A stretch of DNA of 31,628 nt, taken from an uncultured Mucilaginibacter sp. Its GTDB lineage: Bacteria; Bacteroidota; Bacteroidia; Sphingobacteriales; Sphingobacteriaceae. Location: assembly GCF_946481715.1 (NCBI RefSeq), contig NZ_CAMLOV010000054.1:1-31628 (forward strand), given 5' to 3'. The position numbers and the translations under genes are program-made. Shown here in pieces: positions 6,510 to 14,761 of this stretch. The notes beneath the pieces were generated by a model. It made no database searches, had not been told where the DNA came from, and saw only the letters and a list, made by a program, of their open reading frames with translations. Position 1 is the first letter of the stretch; the number at the start of each line of letters is the position of its first letter.

Positions 6510-9500
6510 ATGTTTCAAAAATTTATAGAACGGCCGGTACTGTCAACCGTTATCTCCATACTGTTGGTGATATTAGGTATACTCGGCCTTACCAAACTGC
6601 CCTTAGAGCGTTTCCCTGATATTGCCCCGCCGGCAGTACTGGTAACAGCTGCTTACCCAGGCGCCAATGCCGAAACCATATTACGTTCGGTAACACCTTC
6701 CCTGGAGGAAGCCATTAATGGTGTGGAAGGCATGACATACATGACCTCTACTGCCAGTAACGATGGATCGTTGGGTATTACCGTTTACTTTAAACAAGGT
6801 ACCAACCCCGACCAGGCTGCCGTAAACGTGCAAAACCGCGTTTCGCAGGCTACCAGCCAACTACCTGCCGAGGTTGTGCAATTCGGTATTACTACCACCA
6901 AACAGCAAAATAGCTTTATTGGTGCCCTGGCCATCTACACAGAGGATACGACCAAATTCGACCAAACCTTTGTAGCTAACTATGCGCAGATAAACATTAT
7001 ACCCGAGATAAAACGTATCCCGGGGGTAGGTTCGGCGCAGGTATTTGGCGGTGTTAAGGATTACAGCATGCGTGTTTGGCTAAACCCTACACAAATGGCA
7101 ACTTACAAAGTTACCCCTGCCGAAGTAATGGCCGCCATACAAGACAAAAACCTGGAGGCTGCCCCGGGCCGTTTTGGCGAGCGCAGCGACCAGTCGTTTG
7201 AGTATGTAATTAAATACAAAGGCAAACTTACCAAGCCCGAAGAGTACCAAAACATTGCTATCCGTGCCAATGCTGATGGTAGCGTACTGCACCTTAAAGA
7301 TGTGGCACGTGTAGAACTGGGCGCTTATTCTTACAACAGCTACAGCAACCTTAACGGGCACGATGGCGTTATTGTGGGTGTCATTCAGTTATCAGGATCC
7401 AATGCCAACCAAATACAGATAGAGATTGACAAGCTGATGGAAAAGGCATCAAAAACTTTTCCTCCGGGCATTAAATACAACCAATTCTATCGTACCAAAA
7501 CCGACCTGGATGAATCTATAACCCAGGTTGAGCATACGCTGATAGAAGCTTTTGTGCTGGTATTTATTGTAGTGTTTATATTCCTGCAAGATTTCCGCTC
7601 TACGCTTATCCCGGCCATTGCGGTTCCGGTGGCTATTATTGGGACCTTCTTTTTCATGAACCTGTTCGGGTTCTCCATTAACCTGTTAACGCTGTTTGCA
7701 TTGGTGCTTGCCATTGGTATTGTGGTGGATGATGCCATTGTGGTGGTAGAGGCGGTACACGCCAAAATGGAGCACGACCCCAACCTCAGCCCTAAAAAGG
7801 CAACCAGCGAGGCCATGCACGAAATTACTGGTGCTATTATATCCATTACGCTGGTAATGGCTGCGGTGTTCCTGCCGGTAAGCTTCATGTCGGGCTCTAC
7901 GGGTATATTCTACAAGCAGTTTGCGCTCACCATGGCCATAGCCATTATTATATCAGCCGTAAACGCATTAACATTAAGCCCGGCGCTGGCTGCCTTGTTC
8001 CTGAAAAACAAACACACTGCTGATGGGCATACCGCACCTAAAAAAGGCTTTGTAGATAAGTTTTACGCAGGTTTTAACGGTAGCTTTAACTATATTACCG
8101 ATAGGTACATTGGCGGCATAAAAGTGCTTATCAAAAATAAATGGGTGAGCATGGCCGGGCTTGCTGTACTAATTGCTGTTACCGTATTTATGGTGAATAG
8201 AACCAAAACAGGTTTTATCCCTACCGAAGACCAGGGCTTTGTGGCCGTGGCGGTTTCTACGCCATCGGGTACATCGTTAAGCGGTACCAACAAGATATTT
8301 AAACAGGCCGAAGACCAGCTAAAAACGCTGCCATCTGCCAGGTTTGTTACGGCCTTATCCGGTTTTAACTTTTTAACGCAGTCCAGCAGCCCGTCTGCTG
8401 GTGTAATATTCCTGCTGCTGAAGCCAACCGACGAAAGGGGCGAAGTAAAAAACATTGATGATATACAAAACATTGTAAGGGGTAAATTAGGCGCTGTACC
8501 CGGCGGTACATTCTTTGTGTTTAGCTTCCCTACAGTACCGGGCTTCAGTAACGTAGAGGCGCTGGATGTAGTGCTACAGGATAAAACCAACGGCAAACTG
8601 GATAAATTTAGTGGCGTTGCCAATAACTTTATTGCCAAGCTGATGGCAAAACCAGCTGTGGCCTACGCCTTTACATCGTACAAAGCCGATTACCCGCAAT
8701 TGCAATTAGAAATTGACGATGAAAAAGCAGGCCAATTAGGGGTAAATGTAAAAGACATCCTATCCACCATGCAGGCATATTTTGGTACTGCACAAGCATC
8801 AGACTTTAACCGCTTTGGTAAATATTACCGCGTAGTGGTGCAGGCTGAGGCTGCGGACCGCACCGACCCAACAACTATCGACCGTGTATTTGTGAAAAAT
8901 AACAAGGGCGAAACCGTACCTATAAATACACTGGTAAAACTTACCCGGGTTTATGGTTCCGAAACAGCTTCCCGTTACAATCTGTTTAATTCTATCGAGG
9001 TAAATGCCATCCCAAAACCAGGGTACAGCTCGGGCGATGCCATTAAGGCTATCGAGGAAACCGCCAAAGAGCAGCTTCCGGAAGGGTTTTCCTACGAATT
9101 CTCGGGCCAAACCCGCGAGGAGATCTCATCGGGCGGGCAATCAACCGTGGTATTCCTGTTGTGTTTAGTGTTTGTGTACTTCCTGTTATCGGCACAGTAC
9201 GAAAGCTACATCCTGCCATTGGCGGTTATACTTTCTATCCCTACAGGTATCTTTGGTGTGTTTGCTGTACTGGGTTTAACCGGTATCGAAAATAACATTT
9301 ACGTACAGGTAGCGCTTATTATGCTTATTGGTTTGTTAGCCAAAAACGCCATACTAATTGTAGAGTTTGCGGTACAGAAACGGCGTGCGGGTATGAGCCT
9401 GGTTACTGCGGCCATTGAAGCATCGCGGCAACGGATGCGGCCTATTGTGATGACATCGCTGGCCTTTGTATTCGGGTTGTTCCCAATGAGTATCGCTACC

Positions 9501-9716
9501 GGCCCATCGGCCCAGGGTAACCACTCTATCAGTATCGGCGCAGCCGGCGGGATGGTATCCGGCGTATTAATAGGCTTATTTATTATCCCGGTACTGTTTG
9601 TGATATTCCAGCATTTGCAGGAACGTATAAGCGGCGTTCCTTTTGACAGGCGCCGGAATAAAAATACCGATGGCAACGACAAGCATGTAGGTGAACTGAA
9701 AACGGAAATGATATAA
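6510..9716 (+). CDS. RND multidrug efflux pump, HAE1 (AcrB/MexB) family
   Basis: 1068 residues, close to the ~1050 of AcrB. It starts MFQKFIERPVLSTVISILLV, the usual N-terminus with TM1. The large periplasmic porter loops follow TM1 and TM7, and twelve membrane helices are expected. The proton-relay residues are intact: Asp407 and Asp408 in GIVVDDAIVVVEAV (TM4) and Lys945 in GLLAKNAILIVEFA (TM10). GSTGIFYKQFALTMAIAI and the C-terminal MRPIVMTSLAFVFGLFPM are further family signatures. It is a proton-driven trimeric exporter of drugs, dyes, detergents or toxic metabolites from the periplasm and inner membrane outward. The HAE1 assignment (not heavy-metal HME) rests on the VDDAIVVVEAV motif and overall sequence. 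Partners are encoded on either side, each separated by a palindromic repeat. Confidence 0.97.
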   Translation: MFQKFIERPVLSTVISILLVILGILGLTKLPLERFPDIAPPAVLVTAAYPGANAETILRSVTPSLEEAINGVEGMTYMTSTASNDGSLGITVYFKQGTNPDQAAVNVQNRVSQATSQLPAEVVQFGITTTKQQNSFIGALAIYTEDTTKFDQTFVANYAQINIIPEIKRIPGVGSAQVFGGVKDYSMRVWLNPTQMATYKVTPAEVMAAIQDKNLEAAPGRFGERSDQSFEYVIKYKGKLTKPEEYQNIAIRANADGSVLHLKDVARVELGAYSYNSYSNLNGHDGVIVGVIQLSGSNANQIQIEIDKLMEKASKTFPPGIKYNQFYRTKTDLDESITQVEHTLIEAFVLVFIVVFIFLQDFRSTLIPAIAVPVAIIGTFFFMNLFGFSINLLTLFALVLAIGIVVDDAIVVVEAVHAKMEHDPNLSPKKATSEAMHEITGAIISITLVMAAVFLPVSFMSGSTGIFYKQFALTMAIAIIISAVNALTLSPALAALFLKNKHTADGHTAPKKGFVDKFYAGFNGSFNYITDRYIGGIKVLIKNKWVSMAGLAVLIAVTVFMVNRTKTGFIPTEDQGFVAVAVSTPSGTSLSGTNKIFKQAEDQLKTLPSARFVTALSGFNFLTQSSSPSAGVIFLLLKPTDERGEVKNIDDIQNIVRGKLGAVPGGTFFVFSFPTVPGFSNVEALDVVLQDKTNGKLDKFSGVANNFIAKLMAKPAVAYAFTSYKADYPQLQLEIDDEKAGQLGVNVKDILSTMQAYFGTAQASDFNRFGKYYRVVVQAEAADRTDPTTIDRVFVKNNKGETVPINTLVKLTRVYGSETASRYNLFNSIEVNAIPKPGYSSGDAIKAIEETAKEQLPEGFSYEFSGQTREEISSGGQSTVVFLLCLVFVYFLLSAQYESYILPLAVILSIPTGIFGVFAVLGLTGIENNIYVQVALIMLIGLLAKNAILIVEFAVQKRRAGMSLVTAAIEASRQRMRPIVMTSLAFVFGLFPMSIATGPSAQGNHSISIGAAGGMVSGVLIGLFIIPVLFVIFQHLQERISGVPFDRRRNKNTDGNDKHVGELKTEMI

Positions 9717-9724
9717 GGCCCTGC

Positions 9725-9765
9725 GCCTCACCCCAACCCCTCTCTTGGAGAGGGCAGGGTGAGGC
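9725..9765. repeat. Palindromic element between pump and outer-membrane factor genes, type D
   Basis: A 41-base hairpin: outer stem GCCTCACCC (9725-9733) with GGGTGAGGC (9757-9765), inner stem CCCTCTC (9738-9744) with GAGAGGG (9748-9754), loop TTG. It starts 8 bases after the pump stop codon. CCTCACCC...CCTCTC palindromes are widely dispersed in bacterial genomes (from memory). There is no T run after it, so it looks less like a terminator than a REP-like element. Confidence 0.8.
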
Positions 9766-9794
9766 TCCCGGCTCAACTATTTAACAATCACACA

Positions 9795-11210
9795 ATGAAA
9801 AATTATATAAACGCTGCAACAGGTTTAATGCTTTTAGTATTAAGTGCCTGTTCAGTTTCAAAAGATATTGATACACCAAAACCTGCACTGCCTGCCGAAT
9901 TCAGGAACGTGGCAACCGTAGGCGATACCAGCAGCATTGCTGATATACAATGGAAAAGCTTTTTTGCCGATGCTACGCTGCAGAAGCTGATAGACAGCGC
10001 TATTGTGAAAAATTACGATATGCAGATAGCAGTGAAGAACATCGAGGCATCGCAACTACTGTTTAAACGCGTTAAATGGGATTACGTGCCTACTTTAGGT
10101 TTAAATGTAACCGCCAGCAGCAACCGCCCAAGCGATAACAGCGTAACCGGCTTAAGCATCAGCCAGTTCGGTATCGGTACAAATCACGTGGAAGATTATT
10201 CTGCTAACCTGGCGCTGTCATGGGAAGCTGATATTTGGGGCAAGATAAAGAACCGCCAGCGCGCCGCATTGGCGCAGTACCTGCAAACTGCCGAGGCTAA
10301 AAAAGCTATCCAAACCAATATTGTGGCCAGCGTATCGCAGGGTTATTATAACCTGCTGATGCTGGATGAGCAGTTGAGCATTGCCCAAAGGAACGTAAAA
10401 CTGAACGATAGTACCCTGCGTATTATCCGTTTGCAATTTGATGCGGGGCAGGTAACTTCCTTAGCTGTTCAGCAAGCAGAAGCACAACGCCAGGCGGCTG
10501 AGCAATTGGTGCCGCAGTTTGAGCAGAATCTAACCATACAGGAAAATGCCCTTCGCATCTTAACCGGCGAACTGCCCGATAAAATTGCCCGCAGCGCCAA
10601 ACTGGATGATTTAACCGTGCCAGAAAACCTTTCGGCTGGTGTGCCATCCGCCATTGTAAGCCGCAGGCCCGATGTAAGAAGCACCGAACTGGCGCTAACC
10701 GTTGCTAACGCGAATGTGGGCATCACCAAGGCGAGTATGTACCCATCATTAACCATTACTGCCAGCGGTGGCGTAAACTCCTTTAAAGCCAGCAATTGGT
10801 TTAACTTACCTGCATCCCTTTTCGGTACTGTAGCAGGAGGCATCGTTACGCCTATATTCCAAAAAAAGCAATTGCGTACCAACTACGAAGTTGCAAAAGT
10901 AGAACGCGAGAAAACTGTGCTCCAATTCCGCCAGTCGGTATTGAACGCGGTGGGCGAGGTGAGCGATGCTTTGGTAAGGATAGCAAAACTGAAACAACAG
11001 CAGGCCATTGCTGCCAACCGGGTTAAAACCTTGCAGCAGGCAACATCAAACGCCAACCTGCTATTTAAAAACGGCATGGCTACCTACCTGGAAGTAATTA
11101 CCGCCCAGGGTAACGTTTTACAAAGCGAGTTGGAACTTGCTACCGTAAAGCGTACCCAACTGGATGCAGTATCTGCCCTATACCGCTCATTAGGCGGCGG
11201 CTGGAAATAA
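9795..11210 (+). CDS. RND efflux outer-membrane factor (OprM/NodT type), lipoprotein
   Basis: 471 residues from the ATG at 9795. A start 12 codons upstream (9759) is rejected because it falls in the palindromic element and would spoil the lipoprotein signal MKNYINAATGLMLLVLSAC, with lipidated Cys19. The rest is two tandem TolC-like repeats: WEADIWGKIKNRQRAALAQY (~residues 140-160), the Gln/Ala-rich helices RLQFDAGQVTSLAVQQAEAQ, VSRRPDVRSTELALTVANAN after the mid-point, and a second helical repeat ending FKNGMATYLEVITAQGNVLQ. The trimer forms a 12-stranded outer-membrane barrel with a long periplasmic tunnel that docks on the adaptor and pump encoded just upstream. It is the last gene of the operon and is followed by a strong hairpin. 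Confidence 0.96.
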   Translation: MKNYINAATGLMLLVLSACSVSKDIDTPKPALPAEFRNVATVGDTSSIADIQWKSFFADATLQKLIDSAIVKNYDMQIAVKNIEASQLLFKRVKWDYVPTLGLNVTASSNRPSDNSVTGLSISQFGIGTNHVEDYSANLALSWEADIWGKIKNRQRAALAQYLQTAEAKKAIQTNIVASVSQGYYNLLMLDEQLSIAQRNVKLNDSTLRIIRLQFDAGQVTSLAVQQAEAQRQAAEQLVPQFEQNLTIQENALRILTGELPDKIARSAKLDDLTVPENLSAGVPSAIVSRRPDVRSTELALTVANANVGITKASMYPSLTITASGGVNSFKASNWFNLPASLFGTVAGGIVTPIFQKKQLRTNYEVAKVEREKTVLQFRQSVLNAVGEVSDALVRIAKLKQQQAIAANRVKTLQQATSNANLLFKNGMATYLEVITAQGNVLQSELELATVKRTQLDAVSALYRSLGGGWK

Positions 11211-11235
11211 ATAAAACGTCCCTACATCTAAAAAA

Positions 11236-11268
11236 CAAATGCCCTGGTAATAATAGCCGGGGCATTTG
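11236..11268 (+). terminator. Hairpin terminator of the RND operon
   Basis: CAAATGCCC pairs with GGGCATTTG, and GG/CC extends the stem around an A/T loop, starting 26 bases after the outer-membrane factor stop. The following T run is poor, so termination may be partial. Confidence 0.65.
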
Positions 11269-11338
11269 TGGTTAAAGGATAACGCAATTAAATTCTTCGC
11301 GCCTTTGCGTGAAATAATTCTACCGGGCATTCAAAACC

Positions 11339-11372
11339 AAAAAGCCCTTTGCTTTTTAGCAAAAGGACTTTT
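11339..11372 (-). terminator. Intrinsic terminator of the DUF417-ABM operon
   Basis: AAAAAGCCCTTTGC pairs with GCAAAAGGACTTTT with one bulge and one mismatch. On the minus strand the hairpin is closed by a T5 run and lies 28 bases after the ABM gene stop, facing the RND operon terminator. Confidence 0.65.
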
Positions 11373-11399
11373 CTTATTCACCCTCAACTTAAACTTCTT

Positions 11400-11693
11400 T
11401 TATTTGCTGGCCAGTATTTCTACCGGCTCTATGGTAGGCTCCAGCGCCAGCAGGTGCGGGGCGTTTTCCATTAATGCTGCGGCAATTTTACCGGCCAGGT
11501 GTGCATTGCGGCCCTCATCTCCCTGGAAGGTATCAAATATCCCGAAGGTGCTTTCGCTTACCCTAAATGCGTACCAGTTGACAGTTTCAGGCTCGTCCAC
11601 GGCAAGCGGAAGCGCGTCTTTTAAAAATTCGGCCAGGTCGTATTCCCTGCCCGGTTTTGCTATCAGCTTAACTAACAGGCCTGCTTTTATCAT
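11400..11693 (-). CDS. ABM-domain (antibiotic biosynthesis monooxygenase-like) protein
   Basis: 97 residues, a single ferredoxin-like ABM fold as in YgiN-type quinol monooxygenases. The opening MIKAGLLVKLIAKPGREYDL (first strand and helix), the central VNWYAFRVSESTFGIFDTF and GRNAHLAGKIAAALME (helix with the His common in this family) fit the pattern. Members act as dimers on quinones, heme or other aromatic substrates without a bound cofactor, but many have no known substrate. It lies 60 bases downstream of the RclC-like membrane protein on the same strand and is probably co-transcribed, which points to a redox or electrophile stress role (inference). Confidence 0.85.
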   Translation of the reverse strand: MIKAGLLVKLIAKPGREYDLAEFLKDALPLAVDEPETVNWYAFRVSESTFGIFDTFQGDEGRNAHLAGKIAAALMENAPHLLALEPTIEPVEILASK

Positions 11694-11753
11694 GTGTGGT
11701 TTTTATAGGTAGATGTAATGGTAACTACGTTTAGATAGGCACCGCAGTTTTAT

Positions 11754-12176
11754 TTATTTTGCCGAATGTTTACCTATTACCTGGAGGCCGGCAGCTAATA
11801 ACGCCAAATCCTTCAAAATAAAAAATTCGGTAACGGGTACACCGTCCACAACCTTCCAAACGCCGGGTGTGGTGAACAGGAAAGTGAGAGTAGTTAAAAA
11901 GATGATGACGGTAAGGTAGCCACCGATAAGCCCCAATTTATTGTTCCAAAATGATGCGGTAAGCAGCAACCCGGTAACAATTTCGAATAGCCCTATAAAA
12001 TCCGACACCTGCTGCGTGCTGCCTATTTTATACATCCAGCTCATTAAAAAACTATGTTGCACCAAAGGCATTATAGCTGCCGCCTCGGTAGGGGTGAATT
12101 TAAAAATGCCTATCCATATTAAAATAAGCGCTGTTGATGCCACGCCAAGGGTGTAGCCTGTTTTTGTGTAGTTCAT
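11754..12176 (-). CDS. DUF417/RclC (YkgB)-like membrane protein
   Basis: 140 residues with four predicted membrane segments (about 8-25, 60-77, 83-101, 115-133). The family pattern is clear: IWIGIFKFTPTEAAAIMPLV, then SFLMSWMYKIG, FIGLFEIVTGLLL and a C-terminal EFFILKDLALLAAGLQV. This is the DUF417 family, which includes E. coli RclC, an inner-membrane protein of the reactive-chlorine resistance operon whose biochemical role is unsettled. It resembles DoxX-type proteins in layout. No RclR-like regulator or RclA is nearby, so assignment to chlorine stress is by family only. The ABM gene follows 60 bases downstream. Confidence 0.85.
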   Translation of the reverse strand: MNYTKTGYTLGVASTALILIWIGIFKFTPTEAAAIMPLVQHSFLMSWMYKIGSTQQVSDFIGLFEIVTGLLLTASFWNNKLGLIGGYLTVIIFLTTLTFLFTTPGVWKVVDGVPVTEFFILKDLALLAAGLQVIGKHSAK

Positions 12177-12240
12177 GCTGTCGTGAATTTGGTTTTTGGT
12201 GGCTTAGTCGGGCGGGAGTGCAAAGCCTTACAGGATGCAT

Positions 12241-12274
12241 AAAAAAAAACGCCCCCGCAGTTATGCGAGGGGCG
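12241..12274 (-). terminator. Intrinsic terminator of the TonB-receptor gene
   Basis: CGCCCC-CGCA (12250-12259) pairs with TGCG-A-GGGGCG (12264-12274, one bulged A). Read on the minus strand the GC-rich stem is followed by a run of nine T (12249-12241), a textbook terminator about 75 bases after the receptor stop. Confidence 0.85.
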
Positions 12275-12347
12275 GTTGGTATTGTAGTTATTGGCAATTT
12301 GCCGGTAGCTTACGTGCTATTGGTTCGGCAAACCTGCCATAAAACCA

Positions 12348-14699
12348 TTAAAAATTAGTCCTTACTGTAACGCCATACATCCTTGGGTTGCCAAGGTGCG
12401 ATGCACCAAAATCGTAAGCGTAATCAATATAATGTTTATTGCCGAGGTTGCTGCCCCAAACAAATATATCAAGCTCTTTAGTGGATACACCAACGCGTGC
12501 ATTAAAAGTGCTGTATGCTTTTTGCTCGATGTTGTTAGCCAGGTCGAAGTATTGTTTGCCTAAGTATTTCCATTCGCCACGGGCAATCAGTTTAGCGCCG
12601 TTGCTCAGTTTATAGCCATATTGCAGGGCCAGCATCGAGGTAACATCGGGCGTGTAAACCTGACGGTTGCCGTTCAGGTCCACTACAAGGCCATCGTTTG
12701 GTACTTGCAAGTCGGTATAGCGTGCGTGGGTATAGCCGAAGTTGTAGGAGATATCCAGCCCTTTTAAAACGGTTGCTGCAAGTTCCAGTTCGGCGCCTTT
12801 GCTGCGCAGTTTACCTGCATTACGCGTAACCACAATAGCCTGTGGCAATACCAGGGTTGGCACCTGCGCATTGTTTATGGATGTATAGAACAAGGATACA
12901 TTCACCCTTAATTTATTATTGAATAGCAGGTTTTTTGAGCCTACCTCAAAATTGTTGCTGTACTCGGGTTTGTAGGAAAGCAGCGGCGGCGATGATGGAT
13001 CGGCGCCCAACTGGCTGATACCGCCTGCACGGAAACCACGGCTGTAACTTGCGTACAGGTTGTTGGCTTCGGAGGCATGGTATGCCAGGCTCAATTTCGG
13101 CGTAAATGCTTTAAAGCTGGCAGTTGACGAAGTATCGTTCTGGGTAGTCATCGGGTCGTCGCCATCCATCTGGAATTCGCCTTTTACCTGTTCTTTTTTA
13201 TGCTCGTAATCGTAGCGCAGGCCGGCGGTGAGGTCCCATTTCGGGTCCAATACAAAAACAACCTGGCCAAATACTGCTGTGCCGTAGTTGCGCTCGATAT
13301 TGGTATTTATGGTGCTGAAATTCGGGAATGGTGCGCCTACCAGTTCGCCATCGGCACCAAAGTGCGTACCGGTTTTGGTTGGTGCGTAACGGTAAAAACC
13401 GTAAAGCCCTGCCGTCCACCTGATGTTGGTAGCCGAAGCAGGGGAGGAGAACCTGAACTCTTGCGTGGTAACTTTTACCTTATTAAAATCCGGGCCGTAG
13501 TTGTTGATCACCGTAACGCCATCTATTGGCGAAAAATCGCCATCGATAGGCACGGTGTAGTAACGATAGTTTTGTTGGTAAGCGGTGCTTGATATAAAGT
13601 TAAAGCCCCTGCCGGTGTAGCTGGCGGATAGAGAAGCGTTGAAGATATTATCAACCATCTTCGTAGTAGCATTCTGGCTAACCTGGAACGGAGTACCTAA
13701 CGCATCGGACGGCGAGCCGGATAAGGCAAACGGGCCGTTATTACGGTTGGCGTAGTTCTTTACGTTAAGCGTTAAATTAAAGTTTTGGGTAGCCAGGTAC
13801 TTTAAATAATAGTTCCCTAAAAACGAATGCTGTTTATCAAGCTTGGTGCTGTTGTATTGGTTATTGTAAAAACCATCAAAGCCATTGTAAAGCCCGGCAA
13901 CGCCTAAATAAAGCTTATCATTTACCAATGGCAGGCGTATAGCACCACTAAAGCGCTTTTGCCCATAACTGCCCAGGTTGGCTTCAACATAGCCGCTTAC
14001 CTGGTTGGTAGGCTGTTTGGTTATTACGTTTATAACGCCACCCATAGCATTACGGCCATAAAGGCTTCCCTGCGGGCCGCGCAATACTTCCACCCGCTCG
14101 ACATCAAAAAGCTGGGGGATGTAAGTATCCAGGCTAAACTGGTTCACTCCGTCTATGTACGTAGTAACGGCAGGGTCGTAAGATGTAGTTGCCACACCGC
14201 GGATGCTGGTTACGTTGCGGTCGTCGCCGGGGCTGGCGGTGTACAGGTTTGGCACAATGGCGGTGATATCCTTTAGGTTCCACACCTTATATTCCTGTAT
14301 CTGTTTGGCAGATAACGTAGAGATACTGGCAGGTACCTGTTGTGCGGCTTCCTCGCTTTTTTGCGCGGTAACCACTACTTCATCCAGCCGGTTGCTGGTT
14401 TCGGTAAGCTGGATGCTGGTTGATGATGTTTTTGTACCGATGGTAATATTTTGATTCACCGCTGCGTAAGCCAAATTGCTTATGTGCAGGGTGTACTTGC
14501 CGGCAGGTACATTTTTAAAAGTAAAAGCGCCTTTTGCATCGGTAATGGCAGCATAGTTTGTGTTTAGTAAACTTACAGTAGTGCCTGGGATGGGGGCGGC
14601 ATTGGAAGTTGTAACGGTACCCGAAAAATTAACACGGGTTTGAGCGAATGCTGAACAAAATAGCGTCAGCGCGAGGAATAGTACAGATAATTTCTTCAT
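12348..14699 (-). CDS. TonB-dependent outer-membrane receptor
   Basis: 783 residues. Signal peptide 1-19 (MKKLSVLFLALTLFCSAFA), then a carboxypeptidase-regulatory-like beta-sandwich (~22-102, with DAKGAFTFKNVPAGKYTLHI), a TonB-box-like segment DEVVVTAQK (106-114), the plug (~115-230, with SIRGVA, VERVEVLRGPQGSLYGRNAM split here as ERVEVLRGPQ and GSLYGRNAMG, then GVINVITK) and a 22-strand barrel ending in the terminal Phe783. This is a standard active importer of a large or scarce nutrient powered by TonB-ExbBD. No SusD partner is next to it, so it is unlikely to be a SusC-type glycan importer. The plug resembles siderophore/cofactor-type receptors. The gene follows the ThuA/GSDH/cytochrome gene, with a terminator hairpin filling the short gap. 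Substrate unknown; uptake of the dehydrogenase substrate or of PQQ is a hypothesis. Confidence 0.95.
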   Translation of the reverse strand: MKKLSVLFLALTLFCSAFAQTRVNFSGTVTTSNAAPIPGTTVSLLNTNYAAITDAKGAFTFKNVPAGKYTLHISNLAYAAVNQNITIGTKTSSTSIQLTETSNRLDEVVVTAQKSEEAAQQVPASISTLSAKQIQEYKVWNLKDITAIVPNLYTASPGDDRNVTSIRGVATTSYDPAVTTYIDGVNQFSLDTYIPQLFDVERVEVLRGPQGSLYGRNAMGGVINVITKQPTNQVSGYVEANLGSYGQKRFSGAIRLPLVNDKLYLGVAGLYNGFDGFYNNQYNSTKLDKQHSFLGNYYLKYLATQNFNLTLNVKNYANRNNGPFALSGSPSDALGTPFQVSQNATTKMVDNIFNASLSASYTGRGFNFISSTAYQQNYRYYTVPIDGDFSPIDGVTVINNYGPDFNKVKVTTQEFRFSSPASATNIRWTAGLYGFYRYAPTKTGTHFGADGELVGAPFPNFSTINTNIERNYGTAVFGQVVFVLDPKWDLTAGLRYDYEHKKEQVKGEFQMDGDDPMTTQNDTSSTASFKAFTPKLSLAYHASEANNLYASYSRGFRAGGISQLGADPSSPPLLSYKPEYSNNFEVGSKNLLFNNKLRVNVSLFYTSINNAQVPTLVLPQAIVVTRNAGKLRSKGAELELAATVLKGLDISYNFGYTHARYTDLQVPNDGLVVDLNGNRQVYTPDVTSMLALQYGYKLSNGAKLIARGEWKYLGKQYFDLANNIEQKAYSTFNARVGVSTKELDIFVWGSNLGNKHYIDYAYDFGASHLGNPRMYGVTVRTNF

Positions 14700-14712
14700 T
14701 TTAAAATAAAAA

Positions 14713-14743
14713 AGCGGATATGATTGGGGGTATCATATCCGCT
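14713..14743 (-). terminator. Perfect terminator/attenuator hairpin between the ThuA-GSDH gene and the TonB receptor gene
   Basis: AGCGGATATGAT (14713-14724) and ATCATATCCGCT (14732-14743) are perfectly complementary over 12 bp with a 7-base loop. On the minus strand the stem is followed by TTTTTTATTTT and then, within about 13 bases, the ATG of the receptor. It is a strong intrinsic terminator by shape, in the only 62 bases separating the two same-strand genes. Confidence 0.85.
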
Positions 14744-14761
14744 GCAAAGAAAAGAAATTTA

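Noticed and set aside
9759..9794. Upstream ATG for the outer-membrane factor
   Set aside because: It falls in the palindromic element and precedes a complete lipoprotein signal that starts at 9795.
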